Shown: in pieces, positions 18,712-27,360 of the stretch
How the letters are laid out: every line of letters begins with the position of its first letter
Position numbering within the stretch: the stretch's first letter is position 1
Made by a program: the position numbers and the translations under genes
The notes under the pieces: model-generated
The model's input: only the letters and a program-made list of their open reading frames with translations
Databases searched by the model: none
Told to the model about the DNA's origin: nothing
Assembly: GCA_943788245.1 (NCBI GenBank)
Contig: CALSPN010000002.1
Span: forward strand, 1 to 48,848
Reading direction: 5' to 3'
DNA: 48,848 nucleotides
Source: an uncultured Verrucomicrobiae bacterium
GTDB lineage: Bacteria; Verrucomicrobiota; Verrucomicrobiia; Limisphaerales; AAA164-E04

Positions 18712-18739
18712 TTGAACTCTGCGCGAATACTGGCATAAT
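18712..18739 (+). promoter_or_regulatory. Possible sigma-70-type promoter for fxsA
   Basis: TTGAAC at 18712-18717 and CATAAT at 18734-18739 are separated by 16 bases. The predicted transcript start falls at or just before the first ATG (18748), so translation would be leaderless or would start at the second ATG (18766). Seen by eye only. Confidence 0.35.
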
Positions 18740-18747
18740 GAGGCGAG

Positions 18748-19221
18748 ATGCTTTTTCGATTCAATATGCAATCCGGTCGCCCCATCAAGCCGGGCGCCAA
18801 GTGGAAGTGGTTACTGCTTTTTGTTGGTTTCCCGCTACTGGAATTGTGGTTGATTCTCAAACTGAGCGCCGTCATGGGGTGGGGAGCCACGATCTGGCTG
18901 ATCCTGATGACAGGTTTCATGGGGGGAACGCTGGCTCATCGACAAGGTTTTACCACTCTGCAGAAAATTCAACGAGACATGGCTCAGGGACGCATGCCTG
19001 CGGGGGCACTCCTGGATGGCTTGCTGATTCTGGTTGCCGGCCTGCTGCTCATCACGCCAGGAATCATCACGGACCTGATCGGGTTCAGTCTCCTGATCCC
19101 GCCCTTGCGTCGTCTGATAAGCGGTCGTGCAGCGGGTTGGGTTTCTCAACGTTTCAAAATGCCACAGCCCCATGTGAAACCCCAGACTGGATTGGATGAT
19201 GATGATGTGATTGATGTCTAG
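18748..19221 (+). CDS. fxsA: FxsA family inner-membrane protein
   Basis: 157 residues with about three to four hydrophobic segments. Characteristic stretches are KWLLLFVGFPLLELWLILKL at the N-terminus, TGFMGGTLAHRQGF, and LLDGLLILVAGLLLITPGIITDLIGF. In E. coli FxsA overproduction relieves exclusion of phage T7 by the F plasmid; its normal role is unknown. The C-terminal tail is cytosolic and ends in an acidic LDDDDVIDV. It faces away from the minus-strand small gene pair. A start at 18766 (MQSGRP) is also possible. Confidence 0.9.
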   Translation: MLFRFNMQSGRPIKPGAKWKWLLLFVGFPLLELWLILKLSAVMGWGATIWLILMTGFMGGTLAHRQGFTTLQKIQRDMAQGRMPAGALLDGLLILVAGLLLITPGIITDLIGFSLLIPPLRRLISGRAAGWVSQRFKMPQPHVKPQTGLDDDDVIDV

Positions 19222-19270
19222 ACGGCGGACAAAATCGGGCAAAACGGATTTCCACAACAGCTTCTTCAAC

Positions 19271-19322
19271 AAAAAAGCGACTCCGGGGTGAGGGCAAAAG
19301 CCCTTGTCCCAAGCGGAGTCGC
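19271..19322 (-). terminator. Rho-independent terminator of the DUF1080 gene
   Basis: On the minus strand a long hairpin (outer arms GGCGACTCCG and CGGAGTCGC, inner arms GGGACAAGGGC and GCCCTCACCC, loop TTTT) is followed by six T residues. It begins 23 bases after the DUF1080 stop and also lies downstream of FxsA, so it may act in both directions. Confidence 0.85.
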
Positions 19323-19344
19323 CTTCAGAAAAGAGTTCCGAATC

Positions 19345-20082
19345 TTACTTGTTTAATTCGCGAATCCAGATGTTACGGAATCGGACAGGATTACCGTGAT
19401 CCTGCAAGACAAGCGGTCCTTCAGGAGCCATGCCCTTGAAAGCCGCAGCGGTTGTAGCGCCCCCTTTGATGGCCGTGTGGTTCTGAATGAGGACTCCGTT
19501 GTGCAATACCGTGAAGGAGCCTGGTTTGACCGAACCATCCTTCTGAGGTTTGGGGGAAATGAAAATGATGTCATATGCCTGCCATTTTCCGGGAGGTCGC
19601 GAGGCATTGACCAAAGGTGCTGCGTTTCCGTAGAAGGAACCTGCCTGTCCGTTGAAGTAGGTTTCATTGTTGAAGGAATCCAACACCTGGATTTCGTAGC
19701 GTCCCTGCAAGTAAACACCACTGTTTCCCCGGCCTTGACCGTTCCCTTTCACTTCACTGGGAGAAGCCCATTCAATGTGCAACTGTACATCGCCAAATGA
19801 TTGCTTTGTCTTCAGGGAACCCGCGCCTTTTTTGACTTCCATGGCAGACTCCGACGAGATCAGGTTCCACTTGGCTGGAGCGTCACCACTCTGCCATGCG
19901 TCCAGGTTTGATCCATCAAATAACACGATGGCATCGGAAGGTGCTGAGTGATTGTTGCCGGGTGTGACTATTTCAGGTGCTTTGTCCTCTTTCTTTCCGG
20001 AGTCTGCAGCTGTGGCGGAGCATTGGAATGCCATGAGTGACATGAGGAATGCGACAAGGATTTTGTTTCTCATATTTTTCAT
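19345..20082 (-). CDS. DUF1080 (3-keto-disaccharide hydrolase) domain protein
   Basis: 245 residues with a signal peptide (MRNKILVAFLMSLMAFQCSATAA). The domain is a concanavalin-like beta-sandwich: LFDGSNLDAWQSGD at the start, GDVQLHIEWASP, GRGNSGVYLQGRYEIQVLDSF in the middle, ASRPPGKWQAYDIIF and the ending LQDHGNPVRFRNIWIREL. Members have been shown to hydrolyse 3-keto-disaccharides; extracellular sugar breakdown is the expected role. It follows the PQQ-propeller gene by 15 bases, so the two form an operon with the terminator at 19271-19322. Confidence 0.92.
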   Translation of the reverse strand: MKNMRNKILVAFLMSLMAFQCSATAADSGKKEDKAPEIVTPGNNHSAPSDAIVLFDGSNLDAWQSGDAPAKWNLISSESAMEVKKGAGSLKTKQSFGDVQLHIEWASPSEVKGNGQGRGNSGVYLQGRYEIQVLDSFNNETYFNGQAGSFYGNAAPLVNASRPPGKWQAYDIIFISPKPQKDGSVKPGSFTVLHNGVLIQNHTAIKGGATTAAAFKGMAPEGPLVLQDHGNPVRFRNIWIRELNK

Positions 20083-20097
20083 TCTAGTTGGATTGCT

Positions 20098-21408
20098 TTA
20101 ATTACCTACACAGTAAAGTTTGTTGTTGGCCCGGATAAACAAGTTTCCATGGGCCGCTGTGATCATGGAGCGCGTCATGTTGTCGCCGCGCTCACCCATT
20201 GGAATCGTTGCCTTGATGGTCCCGTTGCTGGCATCCACCACCACGACATCTGCAGCGAAATTCATGAGATAAACCTTTCCATCAGCCACCAGTGGAGAAG
20301 CTTCAAACTTGCTGCGTCCAGGCAGTTCCAGAGACCACTTGATTTCGCCTGTTTTCGGATGTACTCGGGAAAGTGCGCCTCGCACATCGCTTAAAATGAA
20401 AAAGTCCTCGTATGCAAAAGCAGGGGTAGGAACGTCGGAACTCAGACTGCGTTGATCATTGCTTACCCAGGCAAGTGCGCCATCGTTCAGTTTCCCCTTG
20501 CCGCCCAGCTTCACCGCATAAATTGGATCTTTCTTGGGTGCGCATGCCAGCGCAATCCCTGCTCCGGCTATGGGAGAAGGAACCAGTCGCCAGTGGGTGA
20601 TCCGTTTTGGATTCCACGTTCCCCATCGCCAGATCTCTCTTCCGGTTTCAGGGTCGTGCCCCGTGATGTCATCCCCACCTACCACTAGGATTTCAGTCCT
20701 TCCGTCGTGCGTGTAGGGCATTGGGGTTGAGAAGGCTTCCAACGACTCCATTCGAGCATCGCTGGGGCGCAGTGTTTTCCATTTGACTTCACCTGTCGCT
20801 GGATTGAGACCCGCTATGTAGGACTCGTTTGGTTTATCTTTAAAACCCCGGCCGTGGACCGGTATATCTCGCTGTAAAACCTGAATGTAAAGCGTGTCTT
20901 CGTAAAGCAAGGGCGTGCTGCTGAATGTCCATTGGAAACAGAATTCTCCCCATTTCTTCTCGAGATTGAAGCCCCAAAGCTTTTTTCCATCCATGTCGAA
21001 TGCAACGAGTTCTCCGTTGCCATAAAAGAAAATGGCCTGTTTGCCATTCGTGAGAGGGGAAGGGGAGGCGAAATTGCTTCGGTCATCGCGCCTCATACCG
21101 ACGGCAACCTTATTGGACCACTGTATGGTTCCAGTTGTGCGATCCAGACAAATCGCAAGCAGGGTCTGATTGGTTTCGTCTGTAGAAGAAACCAATACCT
21201 TATCTTCCCAAATCACCGGTGTAGCCGCACTGCTTCCCGGCAAATCCTTTGTCCATGCCAGATTTTCAGTTTTGGACCATCGCTCAGGAAGGTTGCTTTC
21301 GTCTGTGAATCCGTTGAAATTCGGACCTCGCCATTGCGGCCAGTTGGCTGCTTGCGTTGATTGGGCAAGCAACATGCAGCCCAATAGAAATGTCAAATAT
21401 CGTTTCAT
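20098..21408 (-). CDS. Secreted PQQ-like beta-propeller repeat protein
   Basis: 436 residues. The start at 21408 gives MKRYLTFLLGCMLLAQSTQAA, a signal peptide, followed directly by NWPQWRGPNFNG, the usual opening of these proteins. The repeats contain the WxxxL-type blades of the outer-membrane-assembly/PQQ propeller fold (for example DRTTGTIQWSNKVAV, NPATGEVKWKTLRPSD, DPETGREIWRWGTWN, HPKTGEIKWSLELPG, DASNGTIKATIPMG). No PQQ-dehydrogenase catalytic site was recognised, so a binding or scaffold role is more likely than alcohol oxidation. A second member lies at 31616-33022. Confidence 0.9.
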   Translation of the reverse strand: MKRYLTFLLGCMLLAQSTQAANWPQWRGPNFNGFTDESNLPERWSKTENLAWTKDLPGSSAATPVIWEDKVLVSSTDETNQTLLAICLDRTTGTIQWSNKVAVGMRRDDRSNFASPSPLTNGKQAIFFYGNGELVAFDMDGKKLWGFNLEKKWGEFCFQWTFSSTPLLYEDTLYIQVLQRDIPVHGRGFKDKPNESYIAGLNPATGEVKWKTLRPSDARMESLEAFSTPMPYTHDGRTEILVVGGDDITGHDPETGREIWRWGTWNPKRITHWRLVPSPIAGAGIALACAPKKDPIYAVKLGGKGKLNDGALAWVSNDQRSLSSDVPTPAFAYEDFFILSDVRGALSRVHPKTGEIKWSLELPGRSKFEASPLVADGKVYLMNFAADVVVVDASNGTIKATIPMGERGDNMTRSMITAAHGNLFIRANNKLYCVGN

Positions 21409-21493
21409 GATCTTTGATAGTTTTGTGCGTCGCGGAGTAAGACCATACCTTACGGAATGCAACTCGATTTCAAAAGGTAAAAAATGCTGCCGC

Positions 21494-22357
21494 TCAAACG
21501 TAAAGCGCGGTTTTCAATTCATGAAGAAGCACACTGACCAGTCCATGGCGCCTGTTTGGGTCGGGCTCCAGTGCTTTCAAAATACTTTTTTCAACTCCGA
21601 CTGGAATATGTGGATTCACATCCCTTGGAGGAATGAAATCCTTTCCTCGATGGATTTGCTTGCGAAGGATTTCGTCGGGTGATTGTCCTTGAAAGGGCTT
21701 CTGGCCGGTCAAGACCTCGTAAGCCATGACCCCATAGGCAAAAATATCCACCCGGTGATCGATGGCTTCGCGCTGTAATTGTTCGGGAGCCATGTAGGCA
21801 GGGGTACCCGGGTTTTTCTGTAACTTGATCGGTGTTTCAGGGCGTGCCTGAGAAAGATCGAAATCAAGCAGGCGCACATTACCGTTGCGCGACACGAGGA
21901 TGTTCTCTGGTTTGAAATCAAGATGCATGTAACCGCAGTCATGCACGTGTTCAAGAGCTTCCGCGCTGTCGATCAATATGTTGCCGATGAGTTCGCTTAA
22001 ATCCATGGTTTCATCGGCCATGGCTTCCTTCAAGTTCAGCCCCTCAACATACTCCATGACCAGAAAGTGCTCACCATGAAGTTTGCCATGCTCCACGTAG
22101 TGGATGATGTATTCATGGTTATGGACATCAGCAAGAATTTCGCAGCCTGCGATAAATCGTTTTCGGGCAACAGAATCCGTTTTTAATTTGGATAAGAGAA
22201 GCCTGACCGCGACCGTCTGGCCCTCCGGGTTTGTGGCCAACCAAAGGTCAGCCATCCCACCACTGTTGATGAGTTCATGAAGCTTGTAGGGGCCGAATGG
22301 ACCAGGTCCAACGGCTTCGCCTTCAGATGGATTCTTTCGGCCAAAGAGATTCAGCAT
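21494..22357 (-). CDS. Hanks-type serine/threonine protein kinase with Arg at the ATP-lysine site
   Basis: 287 residues from ATG 22357 (a TTG at 22420 would add 21 residues), with no membrane segment: a soluble, single-domain kinase. Domains run in order: glycine loop INSGGMADLW, the VAIK site reads TVAVRLLL (Arg at about 52 where Lys is expected, codon AGG), alpha-C Glu in AGCEIL, hinge VMEYVEG, catalytic loop HLDFKPENIL (Asp147), DFD instead of DFG (Asp165), APE in YMAPEQ, then TGQKPFQGQSPDEI. The catalytic and metal Asp are both present, so activity is possible using another Lys (KLK at 57-59), or it may be impaired. The target is unknown. It diverges from comF. Confidence 0.88.
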   Translation of the reverse strand: MLNLFGRKNPSEGEAVGPGPFGPYKLHELINSGGMADLWLATNPEGQTVAVRLLLSKLKTDSVARKRFIAGCEILADVHNHEYIIHYVEHGKLHGEHFLVMEYVEGLNLKEAMADETMDLSELIGNILIDSAEALEHVHDCGYMHLDFKPENILVSRNGNVRLLDFDLSQARPETPIKLQKNPGTPAYMAPEQLQREAIDHRVDIFAYGVMAYEVLTGQKPFQGQSPDEILRKQIHRGKDFIPPRDVNPHIPVGVEKSILKALEPDPNRRHGLVSVLLHELKTALYV

Positions 22358-22492
22358 GCCTTCAAATGAGCAGAAACCATGCTCAATGTGTCTCGTTCCG
22401 TTCCAGTTTTCACGTTTCAAGTGTTAGTTTTAGACCTTGGAGGGATCAAGGATTTTTATTAATAGCTTAGAAGTCTTTTGTGAATTTACTGC

Positions 22493-23263
22493 ATGGTATT
22501 TCTTCTCAGAACATTGAAAAACATCCTGAAAACAGCTGTCGAGGGACCGGTCCGCCTGTTTTATCCTGAAGTATGTCAGATCTGCCTTGATTCCACTGCC
22601 ATACCTTTGCAGGGGTTTGTATGTGAAGCTTGTCAACGGGGCATCATGTCTGTTCAGGCTCCCTTCTGTCATCGTTGTGGACTTCCTTTTGAAGGGGAAA
22701 TACATCAGGCATTCCAATGCCCGAATTGTCACGATGTCCGTTTATTCTTTGTTTCATCAAGGTCCGCATGCGTTGCCAATACACTGATGTTGGATATGTT
22801 ACACCGTTATAAATACGCCAATGCCCGCTGGCTGGAACCTCTTTTTGAACGTTTGATGGGGGATGCGCTGTTCAACGACCGTGTCATTGATACCTGGGAT
22901 GTCGTCCTTCCGGTACCGCTTTATTCCGTGCGGCAGCGTGAGCGTGGATATAATCAATCCGCATTCCTTGCCCAAAGTATGGCAGTTCGCTTAAAGTTGC
23001 CTTGCCTTGAAGGAGTGGTAAAAAGGGTTGCTCACACGCCTTCACAAACTATGCTCAGTCGGAAAGAGAGGGCTGTCAACATGGCGAAGGCCTTTGAAGT
23101 GGTTGATGTCGAGACAATCTCAAATCGCCGGATTCTCCTGATCGATGATGTGTTTACGACCGGCGCGACTGTCAATGAGTGCGCACGCGTCTGCATGTGT
23201 GCAGGCGCCCAATCGGTGCATGTCTGGACGCTGGCTCGTGGGCTGGGAGTGATGGGAACCTGA
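22493..23263 (+). CDS. comF: ComF family phosphoribosyltransferase-like protein
   Basis: 256 residues. The N-terminal part has four zinc-finger-like Cys pairs (C28/C31, C44/C47, C59/C62, C76/C79). The middle has the family segments LHRYKYANARWLEPL and RERGYNQSAFLAQ. The C-terminal part carries the PRPP-binding motif RILLIDDVFTTGAT (Asp218-Asp219). In naturally competent bacteria ComF takes part in DNA uptake, bringing single-stranded DNA in at the inner membrane; in others it may act in DNA repair or nucleotide handling. The gene is upstream of accD on the same strand, separated by about 67 bases. Confidence 0.92.
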   Translation: MVFLLRTLKNILKTAVEGPVRLFYPEVCQICLDSTAIPLQGFVCEACQRGIMSVQAPFCHRCGLPFEGEIHQAFQCPNCHDVRLFFVSSRSACVANTLMLDMLHRYKYANARWLEPLFERLMGDALFNDRVIDTWDVVLPVPLYSVRQRERGYNQSAFLAQSMAVRLKLPCLEGVVKRVAHTPSQTMLSRKERAVNMAKAFEVVDVETISNRRILLIDDVFTTGATVNECARVCMCAGAQSVHVWTLARGLGVMGT

Positions 23264-23330
23264 ATGAGGCCTCGATATAACGAGAATTTTTAACAACCTT
23301 TGGTAAAAGAATTTTAGAAATTGCAACAAG

Positions 23331-24293
23331 ATGAGTAAATCTCCAGAAAAGCATGATACCAAATTTACGACCCGCAGTATCCCAGGCGTAGAAGCCAAAG
23401 AGCCGACGGTGACGCCCTTGTCAAGTGCGTCTGAGCAGGTGATGCTGAAACGGCCTCGTCCTTTGACCGGGGGGCCACGAAAACGAGTCATTCCAGAAGG
23501 GCTTTGGACGAAATGTCCCAAGTGCAATGAGATGATCTATGACAAGGAACTCGAAGCCAAACTGAATGTTTGCTTCACTTGCGGCCATCATTTTGCACTG
23601 ACGGCCTGGGAGCGTGTGCATTCACTTGTCAATGCCGATGACTTTGAGCAAATGGATGAAAACATGTCCAGCGTAGACGTGTTGGAGTTTCCCGGCTACA
23701 TGAGCAAGATCGGAGCAAATCAGCAGAAAACCGGTCTCAAGGATGCAGTGATCACTGGGCTGGGTTCACTGAATCATCATCAAATCGCTCTTGGTGTCAT
23801 GGATTTCAGCTTCAATGGCGGCTCCATGGGATCCGTAGTCGGAGAGAAATTGACTCGATTGATTGAGAAGGGAACCGAATTGGGTTTACCAGTCATCATT
23901 TGTTCCACCAGTGGTGGAGCTCGAATGTATGAAGGTATGTTCAGTCTCATGCAGATGGCAAAAACCTGCGGTGCGCTGGCCTACCACGGCAAGCAGGGAT
24001 TACCATTCATTAGTGTATTAACTGACCCAACCATGGCGGGCGTGATGGCCAGTTTTGCGAGTGTGGGCGATTTAATTGTCGCGGAACCGGCCGCTCGCAT
24101 TGGTTTTGCAGGGCCACGTGTGATCAAGGACACCACCAAGGCGGATTTGCCCGAGGGTTTCCAGACCTCTGAGTTTTTGTGTGATCACGGTTTGATCGAT
24201 GCCATCATCCCGCGGAAGGATCTTAAAGACAGCTTGTCCCACTACCTCGATTTCCTGATGTCCGGCGTGAAAAGCAAATCAAAGACTGCTTGA
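23331..24293 (+). CDS. accD: Acetyl-CoA carboxylase carboxyltransferase subunit beta
   Basis: 320 residues, slightly longer than the usual 280-300 because of an about 45-residue N-terminal extension. The zinc finger is present (C62, C65, C81, C84: CPKC and CFTC). The carboxyltransferase core shows MDFSFNGGSMGSVVGEKL, the oxyanion-type STSGGARMYEG, LTDPTMAGVMASFASVGD and AEPAARIGFAGPRVI. AccD pairs with AccA to transfer carboxyl to acetyl-CoA in fatty-acid synthesis; accA is not in this window. The gene is intact and ends just before a strong terminator. Confidence 0.97.
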   Translation: MSKSPEKHDTKFTTRSIPGVEAKEPTVTPLSSASEQVMLKRPRPLTGGPRKRVIPEGLWTKCPKCNEMIYDKELEAKLNVCFTCGHHFALTAWERVHSLVNADDFEQMDENMSSVDVLEFPGYMSKIGANQQKTGLKDAVITGLGSLNHHQIALGVMDFSFNGGSMGSVVGEKLTRLIEKGTELGLPVIICSTSGGARMYEGMFSLMQMAKTCGALAYHGKQGLPFISVLTDPTMAGVMASFASVGDLIVAEPAARIGFAGPRVIKDTTKADLPEGFQTSEFLCDHGLIDAIIPRKDLKDSLSHYLDFLMSGVKSKSKTA

Positions 24294-24318
24294 ATTGAAC
24301 TACAGATCCAAGCATAGG

Positions 24319-24352
24319 AAAGGCGCATCATTGGATGCGCCTTTCTTTTTTC
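24319..24352 (+). terminator. Rho-independent terminator of accD
   Basis: A perfect 11-bp stem (AAAGGCGCATC, loop ATTG, GATGCGCCTTT) is followed by a T-rich tail. It begins 26 bases after the accD stop and separates it from the convergent acetylesterase gene. Confidence 0.92.
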
Positions 24353-24373
24353 TTAAAGGGATTTCAGGAAATA

Positions 24374-25945
24374 TCAATGATTGTCGACAGTGATCCCGGG
24401 CCAGTCGTCTGTGCGGAATGGTGTCAGCGGTAATCCTTCCTTGTTCTGCACATTGCAGACGGGATTGTCCGCCCAGGCATACCTGACGGCTACCGGATTG
24501 GAGACCGATTCACTCCACACTTCTATCTGTGTTCTGTTGATGACCTTTGCCGCCGCACGCACGAATTGCTGATCCGCTCCTGCAAGGGTAAAGCCAATGG
24601 GAGTGTTAACATCAAATAAATCCATGCCGCCGCCCACATGGTCAAACGTCAGTGTGATCTTGGTACCTTGGCGATCCATTGATTGATAGATCGGACTACG
24701 ATAGACAAGGTCATAGTCGTAGTCCTTTGCGAGAGCCCAGCGGGCGAGGCGCTTGCCGACATCTTCTTTGTTTTTTGGATGGATATCCTGAGCTTCTCCC
24801 AAGTCGATGATGACCGCTTCGCCTGTGTTGTTTAGCTTGCTCATGGTCATGGTTTGCGCCTCCCTGAGCTCAGCCCAGTCACTCTCAGCTGGCAGATCCT
24901 TTTCCAATCTGAAATCGGCTAACTGAACCCAGTAAAACGGAAAATCACCCTGATTCCAGACGTCGCGCCAATTCTGAATCATCAAAGGAAATAAATCACG
25001 GTATTGATAAGCCCTTCCTGCATTGCTCTCTCCCTGATACCAGATGGCTCCTTTGATGCCATAACCAATCGTTGGGTGCAGCACTCCGTTGTAAATGTTG
25101 GAGGGTCGGTGATTGCCAAACAGCTGATTATTGGGACGATTAGGTCTTTTTGGAGTGGCTTCGCCTTTGGCGCGGGCCTCGATGGCCTTCCATTTCCATT
25201 CTTTCATCGCTTTCTCATAGTCGGCGATCTGTGTTTTCAACTTCTCATTGGCCTCCGTTTTTTTCCACCGCTCCATGAGAGGGGCATAGCGAGCATCAGT
25301 TTCCAGTAAATCGCGACGGATCCATGCCTCGGCGGCGGAACCTCCCCAGGCGTTATTGATCAGACCAATGGGTACCTTGAGAGTGTTGTGCAGCTGACGT
25401 CCAAAGAAGTAACCTACGGCGGAAAAATTACCTATGGTGTCACTGGAGCATTCCTCCCATTGTCCTTCGAAATCGTCCATTGGCACTTGAGTGCCTACTT
25501 GGGGGACGGAGACCAACCTGATCTCAGGATAATGGGCGGTCAATTTCTCGAGGTCGGGGTCATTGGATGCATTGATGGACCATTGCATGTTGGATTGGCC
25601 GGAGCAGATCCAGACTTCGCCCGAAAGGATGTTTTCAAATTCCAGTGTGTTCTTTCCCCGGATGGTCATTTCATATGGACCTCCCGTGGGTAACGCCGAC
25701 ACACTGACACGCCATGACCCGTCATCTCCAGCCCGAGTTTTCACTGTCTGATCATGGACAGTCACGGTGACGGTCTCCCTGGGATCTGCCCAACCCCAAA
25801 CGGGGTTGGATTGGTTTCTTTGAAGAACCATGTTGTTTCCAATGATGGATGGCACTCGAACTTCAGACCGGGCACTTGTGGAAAACAGACAAAGTGCAGT
25901 CAATGCGATTAAGTGGGATTTGTGATATGTTTTCATGTTATTCAT
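24374..25945 (-). CDS. Secreted sialate O-acetylesterase (9-O-acetylesterase family)
   Basis: About 523 residues. The ATG at 25945 (or 25936) gives MKTYHKSHLIALTALCLFSTSARS, a signal peptide. The N-terminal domain has RVPSIIGNNMVLQ and the beta-domain VWGWADPRETVTVTV. The SGNH core has VWICSGQSNMQW (nucleophile Ser), LINNAWGGSAAEAW, a WYQGESNAG block and the Asp-His pair in EAQDIHPKNK. It removes O-acetyl groups from sialic acids or other acetylated sugars in the periplasm or outside. Intact and full length for the family. It converges with accD, and its promoter lies in the 360-base gap to the transporter gene. Confidence 0.93.
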   Translation of the reverse strand: MNNMKTYHKSHLIALTALCLFSTSARSEVRVPSIIGNNMVLQRNQSNPVWGWADPRETVTVTVHDQTVKTRAGDDGSWRVSVSALPTGGPYEMTIRGKNTLEFENILSGEVWICSGQSNMQWSINASNDPDLEKLTAHYPEIRLVSVPQVGTQVPMDDFEGQWEECSSDTIGNFSAVGYFFGRQLHNTLKVPIGLINNAWGGSAAEAWIRRDLLETDARYAPLMERWKKTEANEKLKTQIADYEKAMKEWKWKAIEARAKGEATPKRPNRPNNQLFGNHRPSNIYNGVLHPTIGYGIKGAIWYQGESNAGRAYQYRDLFPLMIQNWRDVWNQGDFPFYWVQLADFRLEKDLPAESDWAELREAQTMTMSKLNNTGEAVIIDLGEAQDIHPKNKEDVGKRLARWALAKDYDYDLVYRSPIYQSMDRQGTKITLTFDHVGGGMDLFDVNTPIGFTLAGADQQFVRAAAKVINRTQIEVWSESVSNPVAVRYAWADNPVCNVQNKEGLPLTPFRTDDWPGITVDNH

Positions 25946-26304
25946 AGCGCCACCAAAGGCGTCAAACCTCCGCACAACAAGTGAATGCAAGGTGCTGCTC
26001 GGGGTTGAAGGTATTCTGTCTTTTATCCTGTTTTTCGCCAAGGTAAATCAGCCCTCCAACTATTTATTCAATGCCGGACAAAAACATTTCAATATTCCTC
26101 TTCCCGGTTCCTCGACGCCTTGAAGGTTTCAGAGATGCGCAAAGGGATTGGGTGATACGGATCCATGTTTTAATGCAAACACGCGGTTTTCAGGGGTAAA
26201 TAGGGTAAATAACGAAGGAGGGCGATGTGGTTTCATCTGCTTTGCTGGCTGCCTTGTTTTATCCTGCGCGTGATGGCGTGATGGCGGGTGGCGTGTGGTG
26301 GTGT
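25946..26304. other. Intergenic region, no gene seen
   Basis: No coding sequence was recognised in these 359 bases. A tandem GGGTAAATA direct repeat lies at about 26194-26211 and a GGCGTGATG/GGCGGGTGG-rich low-complexity run at about 26272-26303. The promoter of the acetylesterase gene is presumably in the left part. Confidence 0.5.
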
Positions 26305-27195
26305 TCAAGTTTGTTGCTGCTTGACTTTGATCCACTCAGGAACAACTTCGACCAGGATCATGGCCAGGAAGATCATTGCGCACCCCACGTATCCGATCCC
26401 GCTGATTCGCTCACCCAGAAAGAGGGCGCCAAACAGTCCCGCGAAGAGTGCTTCTGACGATAAGAAAATGGCTGCCTGAGGTCCAGTCGTATATCGCTGA
26501 GCGATAGCCTGTAGTGTAAATGCGACACCACTGGAGAAGATCCCCGCATAAAGAATTTCCTTGGTGGCAGCGCGGATGGCATCGAGTTCAAACGATTCAA
26601 ACGACAGGGCACCGATGAATCCCAGTAGAGCACATACCCCAAATTGAACCGCGGACAACGTCATTGGCCGGGCCGTCTGGCGACTCAGATTTCCAACCAT
26701 GATCACCTGAATGGCCCAGAAGAATGCGCAGAGGATGGTCAACAGATCTCCGGTCTGCAGCTTGGCAAAATCACCTCCGCTCATGAGATAAATGCCGATG
26801 GTGGAGATCACCGAGGCGGGCCAGATGACAAAATGTGGTTTTTGTCTCAGAAACAAGACGGTCAATATGGGAGTGATGACCACATACAATCCTGTAAGGA
26901 AACCTGAGTTGGTCACGGTTGTGGTTAGTAATCCTACTTGTTGTGAAGCCATGCCGAGGAATAGAACGCACCCGATCCAGCAAAGACCTCGCCAGCTTTT
27001 TCTGCTCAAGGGGATGGTTGCGGATCGGGATTCTTTCCATGCAAGAGGGATCAGAATGAGTGTGGCAATCAAGAACCTCAAAGCAATGAACGTGTAGGGT
27101 CCAACAGCATCCATCGCGCTCGATTGAGCGACAAAGCCCATCCCCCAGATGGCTCCGGCCAGCAGCAGTGTCAGGTTAGCTTGTATTCTTGTCAT
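26305..27195 (-). CDS. EamA/DMT-family membrane transporter
   Basis: 296 residues from ATG 27195 (the longer in-frame start at 27342 adds a hydrophilic leader unlike this family). There are about ten hydrophobic segments in two homologous halves. The first half opens with NLTLLLAGAIWGMGFVAQS and VGPYTFIALRFL; the second with ILCAFFWAIQVIMVGNLSR and ends SSEALFAGLFGALFLGERI. This is the two-EamA drug/metabolite transporter plan; the substrate is not known, with efflux of metabolites or amino acids usual. It is divergent from the cytochrome gene at 27361. Confidence 0.92.
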   Translation of the reverse strand: MTRIQANLTLLLAGAIWGMGFVAQSSAMDAVGPYTFIALRFLIATLILIPLAWKESRSATIPLSRKSWRGLCWIGCVLFLGMASQQVGLLTTTVTNSGFLTGLYVVITPILTVLFLRQKPHFVIWPASVISTIGIYLMSGGDFAKLQTGDLLTILCAFFWAIQVIMVGNLSRQTARPMTLSAVQFGVCALLGFIGALSFESFELDAIRAATKEILYAGIFSSGVAFTLQAIAQRYTTGPQAAIFLSSEALFAGLFGALFLGERISGIGYVGCAMIFLAMILVEVVPEWIKVKQQQT

Positions 27196-27360
27196 TTTGA
27201 TCTTGCTGAAACGAACCTTCACGGAGGCAGGGCCGTCATAGTCGTTCTTCCCGGAGACTTCATATCCTAAATCCCCTGAATCATAAATCAAATTTCTGAT
27301 CATCCTTGATTTGCTTTCGATGGTTAATTTGTCGATACTCAACTGAATTCTTCATACCCC

